Shown piece by piece: positions 1 to 5,288 of a stretch of DNA of 8,651 bases. The stretch is taken from NCBI GenBank assembly GCA_036269915.1, contig DATBDM010000257.1:1-8651 (forward strand). Reading direction: 5' to 3'. Position 1 is the stretch's first letter; the number at the start of each line of letters is the position of its first letter. The stretch is from DATBDM01 sp036269915 (GTDB lineage: Bacteria > Actinomycetota > Thermoleophilia > Solirubrobacterales > Solirubrobacteraceae). The translations under genes and the position numbers were made by a program. The notes under the pieces are model-generated. The model made no database searches, was not told the DNA's origin, and worked only from the letters and a program-made list of their open reading frames with translations.

Positions 1-429
1 CGCGCGCTCGAGCTGCTCGACAAGGCGGCCGACGCGGTCAAGTCGGTCGTGTCCCCGGGCGGACTGCCGCTGATCGGCTCCGTCGCCGCGGGCCAGCCGA
101 TCCTCGCGGAGGAGAACATCGAGGACTACGTGCAGGTTCCCGACGTCGCCGGCGGCGACGAGGGCGAGTACGTCCTTCGCGTCCGCGGCGAGTCGATGAA
201 GAACGCCGGCATCCTGCCCGGCGACTTCGTCGTCGTGCGCCCACAGGACACGGCCGGCGATGGCGAGATCGTCGTCGCGCTCGTGGGGGAGGAGGCCACC
301 GTCAAGCGGTTCTTCCGCGAGTCCGACCACGTGCGCCTGCAGCCCGAGAACGAGACCATGGATCCGATCCGCTCGCGCGAGGTGCGCGTGCTCGGGCGCG
401 TGGTCGGCGTCTTCCGGAAGGTCGCATGA
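1..429 (+). CDS. lexA: LexA repressor, C-terminal part (5' end outside window)
   Basis: This is the SOS master repressor, a dimeric DNA-binding protein that cuts itself when RecA-ssDNA filaments form. The frame is open from base 1, and 142 residues are visible: the linker and the S24-type latent protease domain, without the N-terminal winged helix. The self-cleavage site is the Ala-Gly bond in VAAG (bases 88-93). The catalytic serine lies in RGESM (codon 193-195) and the catalytic lysine in ATVKRF (codon 304-306), with the usual separation of about 37 residues. The conserved C-terminal block (LQPEN, then VLGRVVGVFRK) is present, so the protein should be active. Its stop codon overlaps the start of the next gene (ATGA), which suggests co-transcription and translational coupling. 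Two LexA-type operators further right in the window are probable targets. The start and any autoregulatory operator lie upstream of the window. Confidence 0.97.
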   Translation, partial: RALELLDKAADAVKSVVSPGGLPLIGSVAAGQPILAEENIEDYVQVPDVAGGDEGEYVLRVRGESMKNAGILPGDFVVVRPQDTAGDGEIVVALVGEEATVKRFFRESDHVRLQPENETMDPIRSREVRVLGRVVGVFRKVA

Positions 430-788
430 GCGCCGTGCTGACGCCCCGCCGCACCCGTCGCGGGCGCGATCGCGACCGCGAGGCCGGGCGCCCCGGCGTC
501 CGGCAGGAGAGCCTGTTCGGCGCCTACGCGGCTCCGCCGGAGGCACCCGTCCCACGCGAGCCCGAGCCCGAGCTCGAGCACGGTGGCACTGCGGTCGTCA
601 CGGAGGCGCCGGTCGCCATCAGCGGCCCGACGCTCGACGAGCTGGTCTCGGGACTCTGGGGCGAGCTGCTCGCGGGCGAGCCCGCGACGTGCGCGGCCTG
701 CGGTGCCGCGGCGATGCAGCCACGCCACTCGGCGGGCGCCGGCGTGGTCGGCGGGCGCTGCGGCGCGTGCGACGCGACGCTCGCGTAG
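426..788 (+). CDS. lexA-coupled small protein with clamp-binding-like peptide and C4 zinc ribbon
   Basis: I do not recognise this 120-residue protein as a named family. Its ATG overlaps the lexA stop (ATGA), so it is probably made with LexA and autoregulated in the SOS response. The parts, in order, are: a very basic N-terminus (residues 1-26, rich in Arg); the peptide QESLF (residues 27-31, bases 504-518), which resembles the QL[S/D]LF beta-clamp-binding consensus; a Pro/Glu-rich, probably disordered linker (35-62); a short predicted helix (about 69-84, LDELVSGLWGELLAG); and a C-terminal four-cysteine ribbon, C89-x2-C92 and C112-x2-C115, typical of a structural zinc site. Linker, peptide and ribbon together suggest a small adaptor acting on DNA or on the replisome, but this is inference. 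The ribbon could equally be a generic zinc finger of unrelated role. Confidence 0.8.
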   Translation: MSAVLTPRRTRRGRDRDREAGRPGVRQESLFGAYAAPPEAPVPREPEPELEHGGTAVVTEAPVAISGPTLDELVSGLWGELLAGEPATCAACGAAAMQPRHSAGAGVVGGRCGACDATLA

Positions 789-833
789 TCGAGCGCCGTC
801 GCCGCGCCCCGCGCACGCGCGCGTCACGTCGAA

Positions 834-839
834 TAGCCT
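834..839 (+). promoter_or_regulatory. Candidate -10 element (TAGCCT) for a leaderless transcript
   Basis: TAGCCT fits the TANNNT -10 pattern and ends exactly 7 bases before the ATG at 847. Transcription would then start at or next to the start codon. No convincing -35 hexamer and no Shine-Dalgarno sequence are visible in the 58-base gap. The same arrangement appears before the minus-strand dehydrogenase gene. It is a weak single-motif call. Confidence 0.3.
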
Positions 840-846
840 CCGACGG

Positions 847-1227
847 ATGAGCGTCGAGGACGACCGCGCCGAGCTCGCCGAGCTCGAGGAGGAGTGGATG
901 TCGCGCATGCAGGCGCGCGACATGGATCGGCTCGAGCAGATGGTCGCGCCCGGGTTCCGCTTCACGGCGATCCACCTCAACCCCGAGCCGATGTCCCGCG
1001 AGCAGTGGATGGGCGCCGCCCGCGACGGCTACACGATCATCTCGTTCGCCTTCGAGCACATGGACATCGACGTGTTCGGCGATACGGGCGTCATCCACGC
1101 GCGCTACTCGCAGGTCGCCTCTTACGAGCACACCCCGCTGTCGAACGTGTTCCGCCTCACCGACGTGTGGAGCCGCATCGACGGCCAGTGGCGCGTGGTC
1201 GCCCGCCACTCGTCGATCCTCGGCTGA
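847..1227 (+). CDS. NTF2-like / DUF4440 (SnoaL-type) domain protein
   Basis: The protein has 126 residues, the usual length of a single cone-shaped NTF2-like domain. The N-terminal helices (residues 1-35: acidic, with an ELEEEWMSRMQARDMDRLEQMVAP pattern split by the usual 'W..A....D...L..L..P.F' spacing) are followed by the FRFT strand. The beta-sheet then ends in VWSRIDGQWRVVARHSS, the standard 'W....G.W.....H.S' ending of DUF4440/SnoaL-like proteins. Members of this fold are either small-molecule isomerases or hydrolases or simply ligand-binding proteins, and no specific substrate can be read here. It is a separate cytoplasmic protein with no signal peptide or membrane segment. The ATG at 847 is chosen because the domain begins right after it and a TAGCCT -10-like element ends 7 bases upstream. 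Confidence 0.87.
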   Translation: MSVEDDRAELAELEEEWMSRMQARDMDRLEQMVAPGFRFTAIHLNPEPMSREQWMGAARDGYTIISFAFEHMDIDVFGDTGVIHARYSQVASYEHTPLSNVFRLTDVWSRIDGQWRVVARHSSILG

Positions 1228-1258
1228 GCGCCGGCGCACGAGCGGTCGCGCAGGGCAC

Positions 1259-1915
1259 ATGGAGCACGACCGGCACCGCCTGGCGGCGCTGCTCGACGAC
1301 GCGGCGCGCGGGCGGTTCCCGGCCGCCGACGGCACCGTCGAGATCCTTCCCGCGCCGCCTGGCCGGCCGATGGCGGTGGTCGCGTTCACCGGACGCCACG
1401 TCGTCGCCACCTCGGCGCCGGAGGCCTGGGTACGCGAGCGGCTCCGCGACGGCGACCTGCTGGCGCCGATGGGGCCGCGCTTCCTGGCCGACCTCGCTGT
1501 GGAGCTGGGCCGGCGAGCCGACACGATCGACGTCGTGCTGGCGGCCACCGGCCTCGACGGCGAGGCATCGCTGGTCGAGGTGGAGCGCGACGCGCATCCG
1601 CGGGTGATGCGCGCCAACGCCCATCGCCACGACGTGCGCACGTTCGAGGATCCGAGCGGAGCCGCCGTCGTCATCCTCGGCCAGGGCCTCGCGCTGCGGA
1701 CCGAGGTCGCCATCGACGTCGCGGGCGCCGACCGAGGCCATGGGGTCGGCAGGCACGCCCTGGTCGAGGCCAGGCGCCTGCTGGCGCCGGACGAGCTCCT
1801 GTTCGCGCAGACGGCGCCCGGCAACGCGGCGTCCCTGCGCGCGCTCCTCGCTGCCGGCTTCCGGCCGATCGGAGGCGAGGTGCTCTTCTTCGCCGGTGAG
1901 CCGCCGCCGGTGTAG
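1259..1915 (+). CDS. GNAT-family N-acetyltransferase-like protein
   Basis: The 218-residue protein has the GNAT signature in its C-terminal half. The acetyl-CoA pyrophosphate loop is R159-G-H-G-V-G164 (R/Q-x-x-G-x-G/A form), followed by the helix GRHALVEARRLL. The closing motif has N189 and S192 (GNAAS) and then GF at 200-201, as in small-molecule and protein N-acetyltransferases. The N-terminal about 110 residues are not recognisable and may be a degenerate first GNAT half or a substrate-recognition domain. They contain a VVAFTGRHVVAT strand pair. The start follows 31 bases after the previous stop, with a weak AGGG (1252-1255) just upstream. Its end lies 8 bases from the convergent dehydrogenase stop. 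The acyl acceptor is unknown, and binding without catalysis is possible. Confidence 0.8.
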   Translation: MEHDRHRLAALLDDAARGRFPAADGTVEILPAPPGRPMAVVAFTGRHVVATSAPEAWVRERLRDGDLLAPMGPRFLADLAVELGRRADTIDVVLAATGLDGEASLVEVERDAHPRVMRANAHRHDVRTFEDPSGAAVVILGQGLALRTEVAIDVAGADRGHGVGRHALVEARRLLAPDELLFAQTAPGNAASLRALLAAGFRPIGGEVLFFAGEPPPV

Positions 1916-1923
1916 CGCGCCCG

Positions 1924-2772
1924 CTAGCGCGAGTACTCGTAGAAGCCGCGCCCGGACTTGCGACCCATCAAGCCCGCCTCGACCATGCGGTTGAGGAGCG
2001 CCGGGGCGACCGAGGACGGGTCGCGGAACTCTTCGTAGAGCGAGTCGGCGACGGCCTGCAGCGTGTCGAGCCCGATCAGGTCGGACAGCGCGAGCGGCCC
2101 CATGGGATGCGCGCATCCCAGCTTCATGCCGCTGTCGATGTCCTCCTTGGACGCGAAGCCGGACTCGTACATCCGGATCGCCGACAGCAGGTAGGGGATC
2201 AGCAGCGCGTTGACGACGAAGCCCGCGCGGTCCTGGGAGTCGATGCAGGTCTTGCCGAGCGTCTCCTCGGCGAACTGGCGTGCCTCGCCCGCCGCGTCGT
2301 CGCCGGTCATGATCGAGTGCACGATCTCGACCAGCGGCAGCACCGGCACGGGGTTGAAGAAGTGCAGCCCGAGCACGCGATCGGGCTTCGACGTGCCCGC
2401 GCCGAGCTTCATGATCGGCACCGAGGAGGTGTTCGACGCGAGGAAGCGGGCGTCGGGGAGCAACTCGTCCAGGCGCTTGAACAGCTCGCGCTTGGCGACC
2501 TCGTCCTCGATGATCGCCTCGATTGCGGCGTCGGCGCCCGCGACGTCCTCGAGCTCGGAGGTGAAGACGAGGCGCTCGAGTGATGCCTGGCGGTCGCCCT
2601 CCGCGAGCTTGCCCGCCCGCACGCCGCGGTCGAGCGACTTGGCGATCGCCTCCTGGGAGTGCTTCGCGCGCTCCGGATCGACCTCGACGACCGTCACGTC
2701 CACCCCCGACCGGGCGCAGACCTCGGCGATTCCCGACCCCATGAGGCCGCCACCCACGACTCCGACGCGCAT
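1924..2772 (-). CDS. hbd: 3-hydroxybutyryl-CoA / 3-hydroxyacyl-CoA dehydrogenase
   Basis: This enzyme oxidises (S)-3-hydroxyacyl-CoA to 3-ketoacyl-CoA with NAD(P)+, or does the reverse, in beta-oxidation, butanoate or phenylacetate metabolism. The 282 residues match the stand-alone short-chain enzyme. A Rossmann fold opens the protein with G7-G-G-L-M-G12 and an acidic residue at the end of beta-2 (VVEVD). The active-site set is complete: S116 in SNTSS, the His-Glu dyad H137 (GLHFFNPVP) and E149 (LVEIV), and N188 in GFVVN. The C-terminal dimerisation domain includes MKLGCAHPMGPLALSDLIGLD and ends in the usual GRGFYEY. It is transcribed alone on the minus strand and converges with the GNAT gene. 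hbd, fadB2 and paaH are equally possible names; chain-length preference cannot be read from sequence. Confidence 0.95.
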   Translation of the reverse strand: MRVGVVGGGLMGSGIAEVCARSGVDVTVVEVDPERAKHSQEAIAKSLDRGVRAGKLAEGDRQASLERLVFTSELEDVAGADAAIEAIIEDEVAKRELFKRLDELLPDARFLASNTSSVPIMKLGAGTSKPDRVLGLHFFNPVPVLPLVEIVHSIMTGDDAAGEARQFAEETLGKTCIDSQDRAGFVVNALLIPYLLSAIRMYESGFASKEDIDSGMKLGCAHPMGPLALSDLIGLDTLQAVADSLYEEFRDPSSVAPALLNRMVEAGLMGRKSGRGFYEYSR

Positions 2773-2779
2773 GGCGGAG

Positions 2780-2785
2780 AACCTA
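2780..2785 (-). promoter_or_regulatory. Candidate -10 element (TAGGTT on minus) for the dehydrogenase gene
   Basis: On the minus strand TAGGTT ends 7 bases before the ATG of the dehydrogenase, the spacing expected of a leaderless actinobacterial promoter. There is no Shine-Dalgarno sequence in the 7-base spacer (CTCCGCC) and no clear -35. The 53-base gap to the next gene end holds nothing else evident. Confidence 0.3.
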
Positions 2786-2825
2786 CTGCGTGGCGCCGGG
2801 CGATCGCGTCCCGGGCCGCGCGAAT

Positions 2826-3026
2826 CTAGGCGGCGTCGGCGGGTTCGACGACCGGAACGACGCAGACGCAGTTGGCCGGCTTCATCGAGCCCGGAAGGAC
2901 CATCCGGCCGGCGCCGCGCTCGGCAGCCTCCGTCCGCGCGACCTGCGCGGCGTCCTTGCGGTCGTCGAAGTGCTGTGCCACGGGCGTCTCGGATCCGTGT
3001 GCATCGATGTAGATCACGTCATACAT
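2826..3026 (-). CDS. Small conserved-looking hypothetical protein (66 aa)
   Basis: I cannot assign this to a named family. The 66-residue protein starts MYDVIYID, a strand-like opening. A charged helix follows (residues 20-38, DDRKDAAQVARTEAAERGAG) and then hydrophobic strands MVLPGS and CVCVVPVVE (C53 and C55), a balanced alpha/beta composition rather than the Arg/Pro-rich composition of shadow frames. There is no signal peptide or membrane segment. The ATG at 3024-3026 lacks a clear Shine-Dalgarno sequence. It lies 53 bases upstream of the dehydrogenase start on the same strand and could share a transcript with it. It is divergent from the RNase P RNA gene, with about 105 bases between them. 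Confidence 0.68.
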   Translation of the reverse strand: MYDVIYIDAHGSETPVAQHFDDRKDAAQVARTEAAERGAGRMVLPGSMKPANCVCVVPVVEPADAA

Positions 3027-3131
3027 GGTGTGGGGGTGATGCTGCCTTGCGGGTCGGACGGGATGGGAAAACGAGGAACACGCTACTGAGGTCTACTGGT
3101 AATACCTTTTCGACCGGCTACCGTTGCACCT

Positions 3132-3450
3132 GTAGGCCGAGCAGCCGCGGAGGTATCGCCCTTCGAGGAAAGTCCGGACACCACAGGGCACGGTGGTCGG
3201 TAACGCCGACCCGGGGAAACCCGCGGGAAAGTGCCACAGAAAACACACCGCCCACGTCCGCGCGCGAGCGCGGGCCGGCAAGGTTGAAAAGGTGCGGTAA
3301 GAGCGCACCGGCGCCGCGGTGACGCGGCGGCCAGGCAAACCCCACCGGGTGCAAGGCCAAGCAGGACCGTTCGGAGGTTGCCCGCCGAGGTCCAGGTCGG
3401 CCGCAGAGATGGATGGTTGCTCAAGACAGAATCCGGCTTATAGGCCTGCT
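3132..3450 (+). ncRNA. rnpB: RNase P RNA, bacterial type A
   Basis: This is the catalytic RNA that removes 5' leaders from pre-tRNA, together with the RnpA protein. The universal core is plain: GAGGAAAGTCCGGAC (3165-3179) in the P4/CR-I region and ACAGAATCCGG with CTTATAGG (3426-3444) at the 3' side. P1 can be drawn between GTAGGCC (3132-3138) and GGCCTGC (3443-3449), including one G-U pair, and this sets the approximate ends. P3 is a short GGAGG/CCTTC hairpin (3149-3164). Also visible are a hairpin CCGCGC-GCGA-GCGCGG (P12-like), the GGTGC-GGTAAGA-GCGCACC region, a GCCGCG-GTGA-CGCGGC hairpin (P14-like) and the L15 stretch GGCAAACCCCACC. L15 reads GGC (3334-3336) where GGU is usual. The 3' third is compact and a classical P18 is not obvious. 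The exact transcript ends are not determined. Confidence 0.97.
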
Positions 3451-3453
3451 AAG

Positions 3454-3485
3454 GGACGAGCCTCGCAAGAGGCTCGTCCTAGTTG
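3454..3485 (+). terminator. Rho-independent-type terminator of rnpB
   Basis: A perfect 11-bp inverted repeat, GGACGAGCCTC (3454-3464) and GAGGCTCGTCC (3469-3479), encloses a GCAA tetraloop. It starts a few bases after the P1 3' strand of RNase P RNA. The following TAGTT is a poor U-tract, so termination efficiency is uncertain, but position and stem strength fit the end of rnpB. It insulates the SOS-controlled imuB from rnpB transcription. Confidence 0.85.
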
Positions 3486-3575
3486 ATTCGCCCGGCGTAC
3501 CCAATACTCGCCCCACCACGTCATCCAACGGACCATGAGGTAGGAAAGGCACACCTTCTGGTCAGATGACGGCAC

Positions 3576-3604
3576 TTGCGTGCCGCCGGGGCGGATGCGA
3601 ACAT
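3576..3604 (+). promoter_or_regulatory. Possible imuB core promoter overlapping the LexA operator
   Basis: TTGCGT (3576-3581) could be a -35 hexamer. Exactly 17 bases later GAACAT (3599-3604) occupies the -10 position, inside the LexA operator. Transcription would begin near 3611, about 4 bases before the imuB ATG. The -10 match is poor, so this is only a plausible fit. The rest of the 3486-3597 stretch shows no gene. Confidence 0.3.
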
Positions 3605-3611
3605 GTGTTCG
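3598..3611 (+). promoter_or_regulatory. LexA operator (SOS box) of imuB
   Basis: CGAACATGTGTTCG is a perfect dyad (CGAAC-ATGT-GTTCG; the centre is not fully palindromic as written, but the arms are). It matches the Gram-positive/actinobacterial SOS consensus CGAACRNRYGTTYG at every defined position. It ends only 3 bases before the imuB ATG at 3615, so bound LexA would cover the transcription and translation start. This also argues against the upstream in-frame ATGs at 3576 and 3603, the latter being inside the operator. LexA itself is encoded in this window. Confidence 0.93.
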
Positions 3612-3614
3612 ATC

Positions 3615-4805
3615 ATGGTCGTCTGCGTCCTGCTCCCGCGCTTCGAGCTCGCCGTCGCCGCCGGGGGTCGCGAAGCCCTCGCCGGAGGACCGCTCGCGCT
3701 GGCGCCGGAGACGGGGCGCGAGCAGCTGATCGGGGAGGCCTCGGCCGCCGCCGAGGCGTTCGGCGTCCGGGCCGGCCTGCGGCTGGGGGAGGCGCTCGCG
3801 CGCTGCCCGACGCTGCGCCTGGTCGCGCCCGACCCAGCGGGCGTCGCCGACGAGTGGGACCGACTGCTCGTGGCGCTCGAGGGCATCGGCGCGGCGGTCG
3901 AGCCCGGCCATCCCGGCACCGCGTGGTTCGACGCCGCAGGCCTACGCACCATCCACGGCGGCCGGGTCGAGGACGTGATCGCCGCCGCCCGGCGCGCGCT
4001 CGGCACCCCGGCGCGGATCGGGGCGGCGCCGTCGCGCTTCGCCGCGCTGGCCGCCGCCTCGCGCGCCCGCGCCCGTCGGCCGGAGCTGGCGCCCGAGGGG
4101 CCGGGCCGGCTGGCGGCCTACATGGCGCCGCTGCCGGTCTCGCTGCTCGCCTCGCGACCACAGACGGCCGTCCTCCCCGACCTGCTCGAGCGCTTCGGCG
4201 TGCGCACGCTCGGCGAGCTCGCCACGCTGCCCCGGGCGGCGCTCGCCGACCGCTTCGGCGTCGCCGGGCCGCTGGCGCGCGACCTCGCCCGCGGGCGCGA
4301 CGCGCCGCTGCGACCACGGCAGCCGTCCGAGCGCCTGGAGGAGCGGCTCGACCTGCCCGAGTCGGGCTCCGGCCCGCAGCTCGAGCAGGCGCTCGGCCTG
4401 CTCGTCGACCGGCTGCTCGCCCGCCGTGAGCGGCGCTCGCGCACGCTGCGCCGCGTCGTGCTCTCCGCCGAGCTGGTCGAGGGCGGGACCTGGCGGATCG
4501 CGGTCAGCTTCCGCGAGGCGCTGGCGGACCCGCGGCGCATGCGGCTCGTGCTCGTCCCGCGGCTGGGGGAGCTGCCCGCGCCCGCCTCGGCGCTGCGCCT
4601 GCGCGCCGAGGGCTTCGGGCCGCCGTCGGGCGACCAGCGCTCGCTGATCGCCGAGCCGGCCGCCGCCCGTGCCCGCCGGCTGCGCGAGGCCGTGCGCCAG
4701 GCGCGCTCGGTCGCGGGGCCGGACGCGGCGCTGCGCATCCTCGCCGTCGACCCCGACTCGCGCGTCCCCGAGCGCCGCCTCGCGCTGACGCCCTGGGATC
4801 CATGA
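3615..4805 (+). CDS. imuB: ImuB-type Y-family polymerase-like mutagenesis protein
   Basis: ImuB is the catalytically inactive Y-family scaffold of the SOS mutasome. It bridges ImuA', DnaE2 and the beta clamp during translesion synthesis. This 396-residue protein begins VVCVLLPRFELAVA, where a true Y-family polymerase would have the first catalytic Asp; none is present. The second acidic motif (SLDE-like) is replaced by WFDAAGLRTI, so it should be inactive. A palm/fingers region (1-160), a thumb with helix-hairpin-helix (DLLERFGVRTLGELATLPRAAL, about 190-215) and a little-finger-like part (240-335) follow. It ends RVPERRLALTPWDP, the usual LVPWG-type point after which other ImuBs continue with a C-terminal module. 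Here that module is the next gene. The clamp-motif position holds Q341-R-S-L-I345, a weakened version. The start at 3615 is chosen because it follows the SOS box; homologues also begin at this point. Confidence 0.9.
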   Translation: MVVCVLLPRFELAVAAGGREALAGGPLALAPETGREQLIGEASAAAEAFGVRAGLRLGEALARCPTLRLVAPDPAGVADEWDRLLVALEGIGAAVEPGHPGTAWFDAAGLRTIHGGRVEDVIAAARRALGTPARIGAAPSRFAALAAASRARARRPELAPEGPGRLAAYMAPLPVSLLASRPQTAVLPDLLERFGVRTLGELATLPRAALADRFGVAGPLARDLARGRDAPLRPRQPSERLEERLDLPESGSGPQLEQALGLLVDRLLARRERRSRTLRRVVLSAELVEGGTWRIAVSFREALADPRRMRLVLVPRLGELPAPASALRLRAEGFGPPSGDQRSLIAEPAAARARRLREAVRQARSVAGPDAALRILAVDPDSRVPERRLALTPWDP

Positions 4806-5044
4806 GCCGCACCCGCCGCCTCTCGGAGCCGCGCCCGATCCGCGTGCGGACCGGTGACGGCGGACGCCCCGACCGCGTCGGCGAGCGCACGGTCGAGTCC
4901 GTGCGCGAGTCCTGGCTGGTCGAGGACCGCTGGTGGACCGACGTCCCACTGCGGCGGCGCTACTGGGAGGTCGTCACCACCTGCGGGCGCGACCTCGTCG
5001 TCTTCCGCGACCTCGAGCGCGGCCGCTGGTACGCGCAGCGATGA
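4802..5044 (+). CDS. DUF6504-like protein; detached C-terminal module of ImuB
   Basis: This 80-residue protein overlaps the imuB stop by ATGA, so it is coupled to it and SOS-controlled through the same operator. After a basic, Pro/Arg-rich N-terminal arm (1-35) the core reads VRESWLVEDRWW (34-45), then RRRYWEVVTTCGRDLVVFRDLERGRWYAQR. The 'W..EDRWW...RRYW.V....GR...V.RD...GRWY' pattern is the Trp-rich segment found at the C-terminal end of many actinobacterial ImuB proteins and in small stand-alone DUF6504 proteins next to imuB/dnaE2 (from memory of the families). Its biochemical role is not known. It probably binds ImuB or DnaE2. Its stop lies 1 base from the stop of the convergent small gene on the minus strand. 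Confidence 0.85.
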   Translation: MSRTRRLSEPRPIRVRTGDGGRPDRVGERTVESVRESWLVEDRWWTDVPLRRRYWEVVTTCGRDLVVFRDLERGRWYAQR

Positions 5045-5045
5045 A

Positions 5046-5234
5046 TCAGTGCTTGAAGTGGCCGGTCGCGCGCGCCATCGCGTGCTGGGCGGCGGACTCG
5101 CCGGCGCCCTCGACGCGGGTGAGGAAGCGCGCCGCGTCGGCGCCCGCGAGCGTCGTCACCACGCGCCCGCGCCAGGCGATCCGCACCCGTCCGTCCTTGG
5201 TCGCCACGTAGGAGAAGCCGCTCGGTTCCGGCAC
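5046..5234 (-). CDS. Small conserved hypothetical protein antisense within the mutasome block (62 aa)
   Basis: The 62-residue protein has a GTG start (5232-5234). It reads as a small alpha/beta domain: strands FSYVATKDGRVRIAWRGRVVTTL (residues 7-29), a helix AGADAARFLTRVE (30-42), and a tail AMARATGHFKH. The 'G.V.I...GR..T.L.G..A.RFL..V......MAR.TG.....' pattern resembles short hypothetical proteins I recall from actinobacteria, which supports a real gene; no function is known. It converges with the DUF6504 gene (1-base gap) and diverges from dnaE2, with 54 bases between the two start codons. A TAGACT element sits 9 bases before the GTG and no Shine-Dalgarno sequence is visible. A later in-frame GTG (V10) is an alternative start. 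Confidence 0.75.
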   Translation of the reverse strand: MPEPSGFSYVATKDGRVRIAWRGRVVTTLAGADAARFLTRVEGAGESAAQHAMARATGHFKH

Positions 5235-5243
5235 GGGGGGCGA

Positions 5244-5249
5244 AGTCTA
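5244..5249 (-). promoter_or_regulatory. Candidate -10 element (TAGACT on minus) of the 62-aa gene
   Basis: On the minus strand TAGACT ends 9 bases before the GTG start, compatible with a leaderless or nearly leaderless transcript. A -35 at the usual distance would fall inside or beside the dnaE2 LexA operator, so LexA might repress both directions. No strong -35 match is seen. Confidence 0.3.
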
Positions 5250-5265
5250 CGGTCCGCCGCCTATG

Positions 5266-5279
5266 GGAACATACGTTCG
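5266..5279 (+). promoter_or_regulatory. LexA operator (SOS box) of dnaE2
   Basis: GGAACATACGTTCG matches the actinobacterial SOS consensus in 13 of 14 positions (first base G instead of C). It contains the dyad GAAC-ATAC-GTTC and is followed by GA, like the imuB operator. It ends 9 bases before the dnaE2 ATG. TACGTT (5272-5277) inside it could serve as -10 for dnaE2, giving a leader of only about 4-5 bases. It also lies 32 bases upstream of the divergent 62-residue gene. Confidence 0.9.
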
Positions 5280-5288
5280 ATAGACGCC

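Noticed and set aside
1142..1152. SOS-box-like GAAC-GT-GTTC inside the NTF2-like gene
   Set aside because: The half-sites are separated by 2 bases instead of 4 and lie mid-gene, so LexA binding is not expected.
619..2116. Long minus-strand frames opposite the NTF2-like and GNAT genes
   Set aside because: Composition typical of GC-rich shadow frames; the plus-strand proteins have recognisable folds and tidy boundaries.
3081..3131. Promoter hexamers for rnpB
   Set aside because: TAATAC (3100-3105) and TACCGT (3119-3124) are possible -10 elements, but neither has an acceptable -35 partner and they cannot be separated by eye.
3083..3424. Minus-strand frames across the RNase P RNA
   Set aside because: The stretch is fully explained by rnpB, and the translations are not protein-like.
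3942..4949. Minus-strand frames opposite imuB
   Set aside because: Arg/Gly/Pro-rich shadow translations with no recognisable domain, while the imuB frame has clear family motifs.
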